From Candidatus Gerdarchaeota archaeon (GTDB lineage Archaea > Asgardarchaeota > Heimdallarchaeia > JABLTI01), in NCBI GenBank assembly GCA_016840945.1, contig JAEORJ010000058.1, positions 1-12,395 of the forward strand: a stretch of 12,395 nucleotides of DNA, in the 5' to 3' direction. The stretch's first letter is position 1, and each line of letters starts with the position of its first letter. Made by a program: the position numbers and the translations under genes. This document shows positions 5,858 to 12,395 of this stretch, piece after piece. The notes under the pieces are model-generated. The model worked only from the letters and a program-made list of their open reading frames with translations. It was not told the origin of the DNA and did no database searches.

Positions 5858-8443
5858 CTACTTTTTCACTTTCTTTCCTTCAGGTTTCTTCATAGGTTTT
5901 GACGATGAAGTTTTCTTTGTTTGTTGTGGTGTTGCTTTTTTACTTGTTTTCGGTTTTGGAACATTTTTCTTGGAAGATTTTTTCTTTATACCAAAAATAG
6001 TTGCTCCTGCTGCAAGTGAAATTACTACCACTCCACCACCTGTAGAGGTCCAGAACCACCAAGAATCTACTAAGAATAGCTTACCAACCAAGGGTCCATT
6101 ATAATCATCTACCCAATAATTGATTACTTGATAATTGAGATTGGTTTTTTCATTCTCGAAATTGTAAACAAGTAAACCAAAGGAGTAATTATACAGTTGA
6201 TAATATCTTTCATCTATATCACCAACAATACCTTGATAACTGGTTTCATCTTCAACTGTGATGGTATATGCTGACGAAGTTGAATAGCCATAACTTACAG
6301 CTAAACCAAAACCAAATATTGAAACACCAGCTTCAAATTCTGTGCTAATCGTTCGTGTTACTTCTGTTGTAGTTTCTATGGCTAAAGAAATACCTACCGC
6401 ATTAGTAGCGTCTCCCGCTCCAACGGTCATTTTATCTGAATCCCAGAAACCAGTACTTAGATATTGTACCATAAGTGTTTGTTTATTTTGTTCAGTCAGA
6501 TAAGTAGCAGGTTGACCAACGGTATGATTGAATGTTTCTGTACCGATAGCGAAATTAGCATATTCCTCATTATACAAACTTTTTGACCATTTGTAAACAA
6601 TTGGTGTACTAGGGACACTTATAGCCATCCATTCACCAACATGAGTACTGTTTGGATGACAAATAAATTGATAGTAATAATTATTGTATGGAACTATTTG
6701 AAAGATCACTGAATCTGATGAGGAGCTCACAACATATTCTACACATTGAGTTTCTGTTTCGGTAAGGGTAAAAGTTCTTTCGAATTCATCATCAAATTGA
6801 GCGCTAACCTTTACACCAAATATGCCAATAATATCATCTTTCTCAAATGAGAAGCAAATTCCAGTTTTTACACTATAACCATTTGAGGTACCTGAACTTC
6901 CTGATACTGCAGTGCCAAAAACAGTTCCTGAAAAATCATATACTTGCTTTATTCCTGAAATCGTTGGTGGGGCAGCAATAGCAGCAATAACTTGGGGATT
7001 AGAAGTGCTGGTGTTGTGATGAACATATTGGATGACTATTTTACCTGTAAAGTCACCTGCAACAACTGTTGGATAAATTACTGTAGTACTAGGAGGATCA
7101 TAATCTCTGTAGCAGAGTTCTGCAAAGTCTTCTGTATAGTCGTCTAAAACCACTGCAACAGTTAGGTAACTATATAATAAATAAGTAATTGCTATTTCAT
7201 CATACGAGTCTTCATCAAAATTACTCACACAAATGTTTGAATAAGGCGTCTGACCTTCATCATCAATAGATAGAAAATTTATCAACACTATACCTGACGA
7301 AGAATACCCGTAAAAGAAACATAAGAAATCATTAATCCTATATAAGCATACGGCAATATCCAAGCCTTCAACATCGTCGAAATTTCCTACAGCAAAACGC
7401 AAATAGTCTATATCACTATAGGTATTAGCCATCTCAATATCATCTAGTAGTGAGAAGCTACCCGTTATAATAGAATATATTTGTAAATATTCAGCGAAAT
7501 GCACTATTATTTCATCTAAGCCATCTGCATCCAGATCAGCGGCTATAATATCATATAAATAATAATAATAGAAAGATTTACTGCCAATAAGTGAAAAATC
7601 ATTCTCTGCATCATCATAAACTAAGACGCATTTATAGGAATATGATGTTTCATAAATAAGTACAATAATTTCATCTTTATTATCACCATCAACATCTCCA
7701 GAGGTTATCCTACCACTACTGAGTGTAGGATCAGTAGTAAATTCTGCTGGAGGAATAATAGCTATTTGCGCTAATTCTGCAAAATTAGTACTTGCATCAT
7801 CACAAACTAATATGACTACATCAGCACTATTTTTTCCTAAAATCAATATTTCTGACGAATAATCACCATCAATATTCGCACTTGCAACCTCATTCTCCTC
7901 ATCTAGTACAGAGAAGGTATGTAAAGTAGCGAAATTGGCGGTTTTATCATCCCATATTGCTGCATCATATCCAGTACCACCTGCAACCAAAGTCTCGTCT
8001 GCTCCATCACCATCAAAATCACCAACAGTTGCTTCAGGATAATGACCTAAATCGGTATCCCAAGTATCAACCTCATCCCAACTATCATATGGATTCCAGA
8101 CGCGATTTCTATCTCCATCAACATCACCTAGTAAGAACATAATATAATTATCAACATCAAATTCAGTTTGATTCTCAGAAAGAGGAGGAGTATCGCTTGA
8201 TGTGGCAGCATCAAGTATTGGTTCATTAAATGCCGCTTTACCTACTGTTGTTTTTTCACCATTTACATAAGAGTTAGTAACAATATAATTTCCTAGAGGA
8301 GCATTAGTATCAATTGAATAATGACTCACAGGCAAAGGATTTGCTATGCTATTAGTTATTACTGATAGAAAAATGAAACTTGTACAAATAGTACTCATCA
8401 GTAGAAAAGTAATCGAAACAATTCTCGTTTTAGAATGGATCAA
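5858..8443 (-). CDS. Secreted FG-GAP beta-propeller surface protein with C-terminal membrane anchor and Lys-rich tail (861 aa)
   Basis: A signal peptide or anchor covers about residues 8-34. Eight acidic calcium-binding-like motifs follow at ~50-residue spacing (starting near 107, 141, 189, 249, 302, 353, 407 and 463; for example GDFDGDGADE and GDVDGDNKDE). They are the DxDGDxxDE loops of FG-GAP/VCBS repeats and suggest a seven-bladed propeller, as in integrin alpha heads. Residues ~490-790 are a beta-rich region with Gly/Ser/Thr-rich alternating stretches (about 535-580 and 685-745). One helix at ~802-819 and a tail with about 18 lysines, plus Ser, Thr and Pro, close the protein; the tail should be cytoplasmic. 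It is probably an adhesion or binding receptor; no enzyme motif is seen. The start is TTG with AGGTGAT seven bases upstream; no other start candidate lies before the signal peptide. The stop is TAG. Confidence 0.85.
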   Translation of the reverse strand: MIHSKTRIVSITFLLMSTICTSFIFLSVITNSIANPLPVSHYSIDTNAPLGNYIVTNSYVNGEKTTVGKAAFNEPILDAATSSDTPPLSENQTEFDVDNYIMFLLGDVDGDRNRVWNPYDSWDEVDTWDTDLGHYPEATVGDFDGDGADETLVAGGTGYDAAIWDDKTANFATLHTFSVLDEENEVASANIDGDYSSEILILGKNSADVVILVCDDASTNFAELAQIAIIPPAEFTTDPTLSSGRITSGDVDGDNKDEIIVLIYETSYSYKCVLVYDDAENDFSLIGSKSFYYYYLYDIIAADLDADGLDEIIVHFAEYLQIYSIITGSFSLLDDIEMANTYSDIDYLRFAVGNFDDVEGLDIAVCLYRINDFLCFFYGYSSSGIVLINFLSIDDEGQTPYSNICVSNFDEDSYDEIAITYLLYSYLTVAVVLDDYTEDFAELCYRDYDPPSTTVIYPTVVAGDFTGKIVIQYVHHNTSTSNPQVIAAIAAPPTISGIKQVYDFSGTVFGTAVSGSSGTSNGYSVKTGICFSFEKDDIIGIFGVKVSAQFDDEFERTFTLTETETQCVEYVVSSSSDSVIFQIVPYNNYYYQFICHPNSTHVGEWMAISVPSTPIVYKWSKSLYNEEYANFAIGTETFNHTVGQPATYLTEQNKQTLMVQYLSTGFWDSDKMTVGAGDATNAVGISLAIETTTEVTRTISTEFEAGVSIFGFGLAVSYGYSTSSAYTITVEDETSYQGIVGDIDERYYQLYNYSFGLLVYNFENEKTNLNYQVINYWVDDYNGPLVGKLFLVDSWWFWTSTGGGVVVISLAAGATIFGIKKKSSKKNVPKPKTSKKATPQQTKKTSSSKPMKKPEGKKVKK

Positions 8444-8449
8444 TTTAAT

Positions 8450-8456
8450 ATCACCT
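8450..8456 (-). promoter_or_regulatory. Strong Shine-Dalgarno site fixing a TTG start
   Basis: Minus-strand AGGTGAT, 6 nt before the TTG at 8443, matches the archaeal anti-SD over seven bases. It is the main evidence that the propeller protein starts with TTG. Confidence 0.65.
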
Positions 8457-8487
8457 AAATATAACAGAAATCAATAGCTTCATTTTA

Positions 8488-8497
8488 CTTATAAAAT
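8488..8497 (-). promoter_or_regulatory. Candidate TATA box of the beta-propeller gene
   Basis: Minus-strand ATTTTATAAG sits about 50 nt before the TTG start. Transcription would begin near 8468, leaving a short leader that carries the SD at 8450-8456. Confidence 0.45.
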
Positions 8498-8575
8498 AAA
8501 CTAAATGACCTAATTAGTAAAATAAATGATTTTTTTGTTGTTGTTTCTGAAGCAATAGTTTTGGTAATTTATGGA

Positions 8576-9397
8576 TTATTTATATCCAAAAGCAAATATG
8601 ACTGTTTTAGTGAAATAATAACCATCTTCTTTCCAATAAGGTTCTAAACCTTCTGGTAGCATTTTTTCTTTAAAATCAGAAATTGTTGTTTCATCTTTAT
8701 TAAAGGTCCTCCACATGATCCAACCTACATTTCTCATCATATTGAACCATTCATCAACTGAATGATATTTCATTACAAAATTTTCAGTTATAATGTGAAT
8801 TTTCTGAAACCCTGCATCCCGCATAATCTTTTCAATACCCTCTGTTGATTCTTGACTATAGCTAATAGGCACATTTTCAATTTCGAGAGCAGATACAGAG
8901 GTATGTTTTTCTAAATAATTTTTAATTAACTCTCGTAAACAATCTAATTCTCCCTGTTTTGACCAAGTGGATAATCCTACCTTTCCTTGTGGTTTTAATA
9001 CACGATAAAAATTCTCCATGATTGAATTATCTGTTCTATAGGTATTATTACAAAAATCGTACTCCCTATCAAAGCCTATAAAACCGCAAATAACATAATC
9101 AAAGAAGTTATCGTCAAATGAAATTGTTCTTGCATTCATTATTTCAGCTGTAACATTAGTTAAGCCTTGTGCCTTTGCATTATCCATTGTTTCTTGTATA
9201 CTATTTTCCCAAAGATCGATACCAATTGCTTGACCTTTAGGACCAATTTTTTTTGCTGCAGGAAGAATACATGCACCCCATCCTGTACCAACATCAAGAA
9301 CTTTTGTTCCTTGTGAATAATCCATATGCTCAGCTAAACGCAAGCCAATAGCTGTCCAATAATCAAACCCTTCTATTAGCTTACCATTATTTTTCAT
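8576..9397 (-). CDS. Class I SAM-dependent methyltransferase, UbiE/ArsM-like fold (273 aa)
   Basis: A Rossmann-fold methyltransferase that transfers a methyl group from S-adenosylmethionine. Motif I is VLDVGTGWGACILPAA (33-48), which holds the SAM glycine loop. Motif II is AIGIDLW (57-63), whose Asp binds the ribose. NARTISFDDNFFDYVICGF (88-106) is the motif III/IV strand. FYRVLKPQGKVGLSTWS (130-146) is the usual strand after the catalytic core. The C-terminal ~100 residues (SAYISY... region to VIFAFGYK) form a lid that decides substrate, and I cannot name the substrate. Small-molecule methyltransferases (quinone, arsenite, polyketide types) share this plan. No signal or membrane segment is present. 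The ATG at 9397 has TGGAGT eight bases upstream. The next gene starts 132 nt downstream with its own promoter, so an operon is unlikely. Confidence 0.85.
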   Translation of the reverse strand: MKNNGKLIEGFDYWTAIGLRLAEHMDYSQGTKVLDVGTGWGACILPAAKKIGPKGQAIGIDLWENSIQETMDNAKAQGLTNVTAEIMNARTISFDDNFFDYVICGFIGFDREYDFCNNTYRTDNSIMENFYRVLKPQGKVGLSTWSKQGELDCLRELIKNYLEKHTSVSALEIENVPISYSQESTEGIEKIMRDAGFQKIHIITENFVMKYHSVDEWFNMMRNVGWIMWRTFNKDETTISDFKEKMLPEGLEPYWKEDGYYFTKTVIFAFGYK

Positions 9398-9589
9398 TTG
9401 ATTAACTCCACTATACCACCAAAGATATTAAATGACATGAAATCCTTTTTTCCACAAAATATTATTTTATTCATAGGTTGAATAATTATTCATTGAGAAA
9501 AGTAATAATTGATTTCAAGTCGACAAATTTTAGAATATTTTTTTCATTTATATTTACCTGAATTTTTAACGGTAAAAGAAAAAAAGCAC

Positions 9590-9597
9590 TTAAAATA
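9590..9597 (+). promoter_or_regulatory. Candidate TATA box of the Ntn-hydrolase gene
   Basis: TTAAAATA follows a purine-rich AAGAAAAAAAG stretch that could act as a BRE. A start near 9620 would put the in-frame TTG at 9509 outside the transcript and leave a leader of about 40 nt before the ATG at 9662. Confidence 0.45.
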
Positions 9598-9661
9598 TTT
9601 TCGAGTTTTATTGAGTAACACAATTCTTAGAATGGAAATTCTATTGTGGAGTAGACGGGAA

Positions 9662-11122
9662 ATGATCTCTAAAAAATTACATATAAGGTTAGTTATTTTA
9701 GGGGTAGTAACGATCTTAATTGCTCCGACATTTTTTAATTTGAAGGAAGGAGTATCGTATGGAACAACTATTGCTACTACACCTGATGGTAAAGGTTACT
9801 TAATGGAATTGCAACCCGGAAAATTGTTGATGCACTTAGAAGGAACAGGATATGAGATGGGCTTCCAAGCAGGTTATTTGGATCCCCAAAGTGTTGTTTC
9901 TTTAGCTTGTGATGATTGGTTCATCAATGTTGTCAAGGGTTTGCTTTCAGCAGATGAGGTATTATTAACACTGATCATGCAATCAGTGCTTGATTATAAC
10001 CGATTAGTTAGTGTGTTACCTTCAGTACCACTAGCAGTTATTCAAGCAAACCAAGCGCAATCAGGAGATACGCTTGATGAATTATTATACAAAATGTTAG
10101 ATATTTGTAAAGTCACTTGTGCAAACAATGAGCATTACGTTCCCCAAGAATTTATAGACGAAATGCATGGATTAGTTGATGGTGTGACTGCTGCAGGGTA
10201 TTCAGTTAATTATGATTATGTTAGATTACTAAACATGGGTATGGATGCAATGCTTGCTTTGACTTATCCAGTAGTCGAACCATTACTAATCTGGTTGAAC
10301 ATTTTTGAATTCCTTTCTTGCTCAGGTTTTGTTGTTCAAGGAAGTGCAACAAACACAGGCCATACTTATATGGGCAGACATTGGCAATTCACCAGCTATA
10401 TTACAAAAGATCACATGCTCTTCCAAGAATTTGAACCTACGAATGGTAACAAATTCCTCTCAACATCATGTGCTGGTTTTGTTGGCGTAACAGCAGCAAT
10501 GAATGATCAAGGAATTGGCATTGGCAATGATATGGTTCCAGCTTGTGATTGTGACCCAGATGATTTTGGTATGGGTACATTATTGACCTGTAGATACGTG
10601 GCTCAACATATCGGTCAATTAACAGATGCGAAGAACTTTATCCAAAACAGTGTTCGTGGTTGTAGTTGGATCTATGGTATCGGTGATGGACGAAATGGTG
10701 AAATTGGTGGTATGGCTCTCGAGACTTCTGCTAGCTATTGTTATGCTCGAACTATGAGCTACAAACTACCTTGGTATGCATTCTTTGCTGATAAACAAAT
10801 AGAATCGAAATCTGATGTAGTTACCTACACCAATCATTACATCTATTATAATATGAAATCCTATGCTGATTCAACAGCTATTACAGATTCAAAAGACCGT
10901 TATAGTTGGTTAACAAATGCTGTTTTGAATGTCTATGGATCGATCAATTTTGATGTAGCTACTTCTTTAATTGACTATTTACATCCACCCAATTATGACT
11001 ATTATGGCTCAGATCCCACTCAAGCTGTTGGTTGTGCTATTTCTTCTTGGGATCTTACTACCCTCGAGGCACGAGGTCTTTGGGGACATTACGACGATCC
11101 TTGGGCAACGTATTCACTTTAG
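9662..11122 (+). CDS. Secreted Ntn-hydrolase, peptidase C45 / phospholipase B-like (486 aa)
   Basis: With the ATG at 9662 the protein opens with KK, a hydrophobic stretch (LVILGVVTILIAPTFF) and a short polar region, a normal signal peptide. Starting at the in-frame TTG at 9509 would bury the signal 50 residues deep, so I reject that. GTGGAG lies 10 nt upstream of the ATG. Family marks of acyl-CoA:6-APA acyltransferase and phospholipase B-like amidases are: EGTGYEMGFQAG (60-71); the presumed nucleophile Cys220 in FLSCSGFVV; GRHWQF (238-243), which stands where the family has GRNxDF; and TNHY (390-393) near the end. In these enzymes the chain cuts itself before the cysteine, which becomes the N-terminal nucleophile that attacks amide bonds. 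The substrate outside the cell could be an N-acyl amide, lipid or peptide. There is no C-terminal anchor. The gene converges on a secreted peptidase gene. Confidence 0.8.
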   Translation: MISKKLHIRLVILGVVTILIAPTFFNLKEGVSYGTTIATTPDGKGYLMELQPGKLLMHLEGTGYEMGFQAGYLDPQSVVSLACDDWFINVVKGLLSADEVLLTLIMQSVLDYNRLVSVLPSVPLAVIQANQAQSGDTLDELLYKMLDICKVTCANNEHYVPQEFIDEMHGLVDGVTAAGYSVNYDYVRLLNMGMDAMLALTYPVVEPLLIWLNIFEFLSCSGFVVQGSATNTGHTYMGRHWQFTSYITKDHMLFQEFEPTNGNKFLSTSCAGFVGVTAAMNDQGIGIGNDMVPACDCDPDDFGMGTLLTCRYVAQHIGQLTDAKNFIQNSVRGCSWIYGIGDGRNGEIGGMALETSASYCYARTMSYKLPWYAFFADKQIESKSDVVTYTNHYIYYNMKSYADSTAITDSKDRYSWLTNAVLNVYGSINFDVATSLIDYLHPPNYDYYGSDPTQAVGCAISSWDLTTLEARGLWGHYDDPWATYSL

Positions 11123-11146
11123 TGAATACTACCCTTTCTTTTTTTT
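11110..11146 (+). terminator. Hairpin plus T-tract terminator overlapping the stop of the Ntn-hydrolase gene
   Basis: GTATTCAC (11110-11117) and GTGAATAC (11122-11129) form a perfect 8-bp stem with a TTTA loop. A T-rich run (11135-11146) follows. The stop codon TAG (11120-11122) is in loop and right arm, and the next in-frame codon is TGA, so there are two stops in a row. Confidence 0.7.
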
Positions 11147-11199
11147 AATAAAAATCAAAGGTAATAATGGTAAGTTCTCTTATTATCACAAAAAATCAA

Positions 11200-11235
11200 T
11201 AGAAAAAAAAAGAAAAAATGCTTGAAGTCTCAAGC
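11200..11235 (-). terminator. Hairpin plus T-tract terminator of the legumain-like gene
   Basis: On the minus strand GCTTGA-GACT-TCAAGC (11235 to 11220) is a perfect 6-bp stem with a 4-nt loop. Two T-runs of 6 and 9 bases follow immediately (11219 to 11202). It faces the terminator of the convergent Ntn-hydrolase gene. Confidence 0.65.
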
Positions 11236-11260
11236 AAATTTTTGTTCAAGTATGGTTGAC

Positions 11261-11665
11261 TTACCACCATTTGAAGAGTTCATAATTTAGTTGATCATTG
11301 TACATAGGATTCTGGTCAGAGTGTAAACTGATTGCTTGTGTTCGAGCGTAGGAATATGAAGAATAATCTCCATAACCATTGTGAATTCGATTGAAGAAGT
11401 AGTAGGAAAAGACTCCTTGGTTAGGTAATGCACCCATAGCATATGCTGGACTGTCATAATCGGTTGTTGAGATAACAAAGACACCTGATTCTTTCAAATC
11501 ATCAACAAAACCACCACTTTCGCATGATTCAACAACGACAAAGATATTGCCTGATTCAAGGTAGGTATCCAATTCAGTATTCAAAGTGTTAGAGTAAATG
11601 TATTTGTCGTCATAATGACCTAAAATTGGCCATAAATCCCAAACCCAAACATGACGAATACGCAT
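11261..11665 (-). CDS. C-terminal 134-codon piece of the legumain-like peptidase
   Basis: This is the longest ATG-started stretch after the in-frame TAG. It holds Cys250 of the full frame (ESCESGGF) but lacks the His motif, which lies upstream of its ATG, and it has no SD or signal peptide. It is unlikely to be a real separate gene. Confidence 0.2.
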   Translation of the reverse strand: MRIRHVWVWDLWPILGHYDDKYIYSNTLNTELDTYLESGNIFVVVESCESGGFVDDLKESGVFVISTTDYDSPAYAMGALPNQGVFSYYFFNRIHNGYGDYSSYSYARTQAISLHSDQNPMYNDQLNYELFKWW

Positions 11666-12028
11666 GTAGGAATTCTGATTTGTAGTATCATACGCACCAT
11701 GAGCACAGAAATAGATGAATAGAATTGTATTACCATCTTCTAATGGATCAATATCATTTCGTATGTTGCTTTGCCAATTAGTGGGATCAGCATAATAGAT
11801 TGCTGAATCAAAATCCTCTTCATTCTTTAATTGATTTCCCCAAGCTGTAACATAGCTGGAAGTTGTTGCATCAGATGAATAGAAGAAAACAGCAATTTTC
11901 TTGACATTTGTTGGAGCTGTGTAGAAGTTTCGGTTGAAGTTACCATTGTCAGAAACGTAAACATATTGTGTTTCATAGCCTGTTTTGCTTATTTGTAGTT
12001 TATAGGATTCTCCTAAACCATCACTACC

Positions 12029-12031
12029 CTA
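12029..12031 (-). other. In-frame amber (TAG) codon inside the peptidase reading frame
   Basis: The minus strand reads TCG TAG GGT at codons 80-82. Reading frame and protein similarity continue on both sides inside one beta domain, so a single base change or a recoded codon explains the break better than two separate genes. Confidence 0.9.
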
Positions 12032-12271
12032 CGATAGTGAATAGTAGCCTTCTGAGTTTGTGGTAGTAGAAGCTAATATTGTAGTATCTCTATAAAGTCT
12101 CACTGTAACGCTACTAAGTGGTTGATTGACATGAGATTTGACATACCCATAGCAAGTAACTTGTGGTATATATGCTTGAGCATGTTGTAAATCGACTATT
12201 CCCATAGCAGTAATTGATACCGTGATAAAAATCACTGCTAGTGTTATTGCACTTTTCGATATTTTTTTCAT
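12029..12271 (-). CDS. N-terminal 80-residue product of the peptidase gene if the TAG is obeyed
   Basis: A signal peptide plus about 45 residues of a beta domain, cut off in mid-strand. It would be a secreted fragment without the catalytic part. It is given only because it is what normal translation of the given sequence would yield. Confidence 0.35.
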   Translation of the reverse strand: MKKISKSAITLAVIFITVSITAMGIVDLQHAQAYIPQVTCYGYVKSHVNQPLSSVTVRLYRDTTILASTTTNSEGYYSLS

Positions 12272-12276
12272 AGTAA

Positions 12277-12282
12277 ATCCCT
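12277..12282 (-). promoter_or_regulatory. Shine-Dalgarno site of the legumain-like peptidase gene
   Basis: Minus-strand AGGGAT ends 5 nt before the ATG at 12271, which supports that start. Confidence 0.5.
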
Positions 12283-12312
12283 ATTAATTATTGTATAAAA
12301 AAAAGCGATTTA

Positions 12313-12322
12313 GTATATAAAC
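12313..12322 (-). promoter_or_regulatory. Candidate TATA box of the legumain-like peptidase gene
   Basis: Minus-strand GTTTATATAC is about 45 nt before the ATG. Transcription would begin near 12290. An intact promoter and SD argue that the gene is, or was until recently, expressed. Confidence 0.5.
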
Positions 12323-12327
12323 ATTAT

Positions 12328-12354
12328 TCGCCTATTAATTTTATGTGTAGGCGA
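12328..12354. repeat. Inverted repeat between two divergent starts, possible operator
   Basis: TCGCCTA (12328-12334) and TAGGCGA (12348-12354) are perfect inverted copies around a 13-nt spacer. They are flanked by TTAT on the left and ATAA on the right (the latter offset by two bases). The arms are GC-rich in very AT-rich DNA and lie just upstream of the peptidase TATA box. Confidence 0.4.
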
Positions 12355-12389
12355 CAATAACTGAAAAGAGAAAATTTGAAAGGACAAAA

Positions 12390-12395
12390 ATGGGA
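12390..12395 (+). CDS. Possible start of a divergent gene cut by the window edge
   Basis: An ATG at 12390 has AAGGA 5 nt upstream. Only two codons are visible, so nothing can be said of the product; the SD and divergent placement are the only support. Confidence 0.25.

Larger units (their letters stand above)
11261..12271 (-). pseudogene. Secreted legumain/caspase-like cysteine peptidase (clan CD, C13-like) with one in-frame TAG
   Basis: One reading frame of 336 codons runs from an ATG at 12271 to TAA-type end after FKWW, broken only by TAG at codon 81. Residues 1-33 are a clear signal peptide ending in AQA. Residues 34-~110 resemble a carboxypeptidase-regulatory/Ig-like beta domain (YGYVKSHVNQPLSSVTVRLY, then NSEGYYSLS, then TAG, then YKLQISKTGYETQYVYV). 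The catalytic domain follows: ILFIYFCAH191G and VVVESC250ESGGF, the His and Cys motifs of clan CD peptidases. The EACESG-like form is closest to legumain (C13). Such enzymes cut after Asn, Asp or similar residues. No ATG, GTG or TTG lies in frame between the TAG and codon 203, so reinitiation would lose the catalytic His. An AGGGAT SD lies 5 nt before the start. It is a recent nonsense mutation, a sequence error or a recoded stop; see findings. Confidence 0.75.

Noticed and set aside
7957..8142. Plus-strand open frame rich in His and Gln opposite the propeller repeats
   Set aside because: Its composition is a shadow of the Asp/Gly-rich FG-GAP repeats on the other strand.
9509..9661. 50-residue N-terminal extension of the Ntn-hydrolase from a TTG
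   Set aside because: It would place the signal peptide inside the protein, and the best TATA box lies within this stretch.
12029..12031. Genome-wide TAG-to-pyrrolysine recoding as the explanation of the amber codon
   Set aside because: crcB, the propeller gene and the Ntn-hydrolase all end in TAG. Reading through the propeller's TAG would run through its U-rich terminator and the riboswitch, and the Ntn TAG is followed at once by TGA. Site-specific recoding remains possible but is not shown.
1..12395. CRISPR arrays, tRNA or rRNA genes, insertion sequences
   Set aside because: No regularly spaced repeats, no cloverleaf-like sequences and no transposase-like frames or flanking inverted repeats were seen.

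Overview
The window is AT-rich archaeal DNA, most likely from an Asgard archaeon (Heimdall- or Loki-like). The signs are: promoters with TATA boxes about 25 nt upstream of leaders; Shine-Dalgarno (SD) sites of the archaeal GGTGAT type; a longin-like protein of the kind common in Asgard genomes; and large secreted proteins with PPC, Ig-like and FG-GAP domains that end in a single C-terminal membrane anchor. The lineage is inferred from protein style only; there is no rRNA or other marker gene in the window.

Layout. At 148-1427 (+) there is a tight two-gene operon: a small unknown protein followed by a 335-residue protein with a FIST-C-like end. It is closed by a hairpin/U-tract terminator and converges on a longin-like gene (1465-2100, -). 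From 2299 (+) runs a secreted, membrane-anchored protein with two PPC-like domains and four Ig-like repeats. It is followed by a DEDD-type 3'-5' exonuclease (4652-5224, +). Convergent to the exonuclease is a CrcB/Fluc fluoride channel (5251-5682, -), preceded by a convincing fluoride riboswitch (5715-5779, -). Next are an 861-residue surface protein with an FG-GAP beta-propeller, a membrane anchor and a lysine-rich tail (5858-8443, -), and a class I SAM methyltransferase (8576-9397, -). A secreted Ntn-hydrolase (9662-11122, +) converges on a secreted legumain/caspase-like peptidase (11261-12271, -). That peptidase has one in-frame TAG codon. A divergent gene may begin at the right edge.

How the parts relate. 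The clearest regulatory unit is fluoride riboswitch plus fluoride exporter. A 9-nt element in the aptamer is exactly complementary to the region holding the crcB SD, which suggests a translational ON switch by strand exchange. The rest is mainly cell-surface biology: two anchored adhesin-like proteins, a secreted amidase/acyltransferase-like enzyme and a secreted peptidase. No operon joins them, and nothing shows that they act together.

The most notable points are the fluoride switch with a readable expression platform, the amber codon inside an otherwise intact peptidase frame, the propeller protein with a possible pore-former-like stalk, and the repeated use of stop-codon-overlapping hairpins followed by U-tracts as terminators.
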